Shown here: one piece after another, positions 6,086 through 6,929 of the stretch
How the letters are laid out: each line of letters begins with the position of its first letter
How positions within the stretch are numbered: the first letter of the stretch is position 1
DNA from: Caryophanales bacterium UBA4855
Lineage (GTDB): Bacteria > Bacillota_I > Bacilli_A > RFN20 > CAG-826
Length of the DNA stretch: 6,929 nt
Direction of reading: 5' to 3'
NCBI GenBank assembly: GCA_002399785.1
Contig: DHEH01000014.1
Location: 1 to 6,929, forward strand
The notes under the pieces: generated by a model
Database searches by the model: none
Seen by the model: the letters and a program-made list of their open reading frames with translations, nothing else
What the model was told of the DNA's origin: nothing
Position numbers and translations under genes: made by a program

Positions 6086-6929
6086 ATGACTTCTATTGAG
6101 ATTATTTCGCTCGTTGTAACGATTATTTGCCTCATTTCGTTTTGTGTTGTTTTTACCATATTAATTCGACATTATTTTAAATCAAATATTGAAAATATTG
6201 TCAACGGGAAAGAAGATATAGCAATCTTAGACAATGCGATTTATACTCAAAAAGAAAACAAAAGCAAAGCAAGAAAAGGCCTTAAAATATCTTTAAAGGT
6301 CTTTTCTTATATATTTATAGGTGTTTTGTTGGCTGGTTTTGGAATTTCTTTATATAGCAGAATTAGTGGAAATCAAATGGTTTTTAATGATAGCACGCTG
6401 ATTGTTATTGCTAGTGGATCGATGTCAAAAAAAAATAACAGCAATTCATATTTAGTCGAAAATAATCTTGATAACCAATTTAATACATTTGATATTATTG
6501 GTGTTTCAAAATATAAAACACAAGATGATGTTAAATTATATGATGTTGTTGCTTATAAAAATAGTGAGAATACCATAATTGTTCACCGTATTACTGAAAT
6601 CGTAGAGGTTGATGGAATTAAGAAATATAACACGCGTGGTGATTCAAATAACGCAAGTGATAATAATTCTCAATATTATGGATATTTAAGTTACGATTCT
6701 ATTGTTGGGTATTATAATAATTATCGAATCAAAACTGCCGGTATTTTTATTGTATTCTTACAATCTAATGCTGGAATAATAACGATTGTATCGATTATTT
6801 ATTGTTTACTTATTTATGATAGACATAACCTAAAATATGAACAAGCCATTAAAAATAGAACGGATATATTGCTTAGTGCACTTGATTTTGATCCTAATGT
6901 TCCAATGGAAGAAGAACCAGAAATTATAT
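6086..6929 (+). CDS. SipW-like (ER-type) signal peptidase I, 3' end beyond the window
   Basis: The reading frame stays open for 281 codons to the window edge with no stop. Helices lie at about 5-29, 69-92 and 215-244. Between the last two is an extracytoplasmic catalytic domain: SGSM (110-113) with the Ser112 nucleophile, LYDVVAYK (151-158) in place of the usual GDVI strand, HRI with His167 in the place of the catalytic Lys of bacterial LepB enzymes, and TRGDSNNASD (183-192) with Asp186 and Asp192. Ser/His/Asp is the signature of SipW and eukaryotic Sec11. It should cut the signal peptides of the two preceding secreted proteins outside the membrane. It is longer than SipW (about 190 residues), with an extra N-terminal helix, a charged cytoplasmic linker (30-68), an insertion of about 35 residues after the Ser box and an acidic C-terminal tail (from 245). 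Family is secure; substrate pairing is inferred from position. Confidence 0.85.
   Translation, partial: MTSIEIISLVVTIICLISFCVVFTILIRHYFKSNIENIVNGKEDIAILDNAIYTQKENKSKARKGLKISLKVFSYIFIGVLLAGFGISLYSRISGNQMVFNDSTLIVIASGSMSKKNNSNSYLVENNLDNQFNTFDIIGVSKYKTQDDVKLYDVVAYKNSENTIIVHRITEIVEVDGIKKYNTRGDSNNASDNNSQYYGYLSYDSIVGYYNNYRIKTAGIFIVFLQSNAGIITIVSIIYCLLIYDRHNLKYEQAIKNRTDILLSALDFDPNVPMEEEPEII
6271..6308 (+). repeat. terminator-like hairpin inside the signal peptidase gene
   Basis: Bases 6271-6283 (AAGAAAAGGCCTT) pair with 6296-6308 over 13 positions, including one G-U pair (G6279 with T6300). After an A-A mismatch three more pairs follow (6285-6287 with 6292-6294), closing a TATC loop. The 3' arm ends in TTTTCTTAT, giving the A-tract/stem/T-tract shape of an intrinsic terminator. 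It encodes the basic stretch before the second membrane helix, so coding constraint on lysine-rich sequence may explain part of it. It might lower peptidase expression relative to the secreted proteins. Confidence 0.4.

Noticed and set aside
5938..6159. Minus-strand reading frame of 73 codons
   Set aside because: It spans the end of the second secreted protein and the start of the signal peptidase on the opposite strand; both plus-strand genes are better supported.
1..6929. CRISPR array, tRNA, rRNA, insertion sequence or attachment site
   Set aside because: No regularly spaced repeats, no tRNA- or rRNA-like segments, no transposase or integrase frames and no terminal inverted repeats with target duplications were seen.

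Overview
The window looks like chromosomal DNA from an AT-rich, low-GC Gram-positive-type bacterium, most likely an uncultured member of the Bacilli/Erysipelotrichia/Mycoplasmatota side of the Firmicutes. The grounds are strong A/T bias, AGGAGG-type ribosome binding sites, a near-consensus housekeeping promoter and a SipW-type (ER-type) signal peptidase. TAA, TGA and TAG all end genes here, tryptophan is written TGG, and no in-frame TGA interrupts a gene, so the code is the standard bacterial one and not the Mycoplasma code. The lineage is inferred; no marker gene is present.

Left half (1-4451): two tightly coupled genes whose stop and start codons overlap by one base. The first encodes a 923-residue protein with about twelve membrane helices, apparently three repeats of a four-helix unit. 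A Ser/Asn/Gly/Glu-rich linker then leads to a cytoplasmic AAA+ domain of the McrB type. The second encodes a 524-residue soluble protein resembling the DUF2357/McrC-like partners of McrB NTPases, ending in a zinc ribbon and a second Cys pair. The expected PD-(D/E)XK nuclease residues are not evident. This is a membrane-embedded McrB/McrC-like pair with no methyltransferase beside it. Its role is unknown: defence and envelope remodelling are both possible.

Spacer (4452-4577): an AT-only hairpin, then a promoter (TTGACA, 17 bp, TATAGT) and a strong ribosome binding site placed unusually far from the next start codon.

Right half (4578-6929): a three-gene cassette on the same strand with gaps of 11 and 12 bases. 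Two paralogous secreted proteins of 251 and 242 residues share an N-terminal hydrophobic segment ending in GF(A/S)(T/S)W(I/V)I, a KWGT motif and a similar C-terminus. They are followed by a SipW-like signal peptidase (Ser112, His167, Asp186/Asp192) that runs off the window end. The arrangement recalls the tapA-sipW-tasA operon of Bacillus, in which SipW processes secreted fibre proteins. The natural reading is a surface or fibre protein cassette with its own processing enzyme. Whether the membrane AAA+ pair works with the cassette is an open and testable question. There is no gene-free stretch longer than 126 bases.
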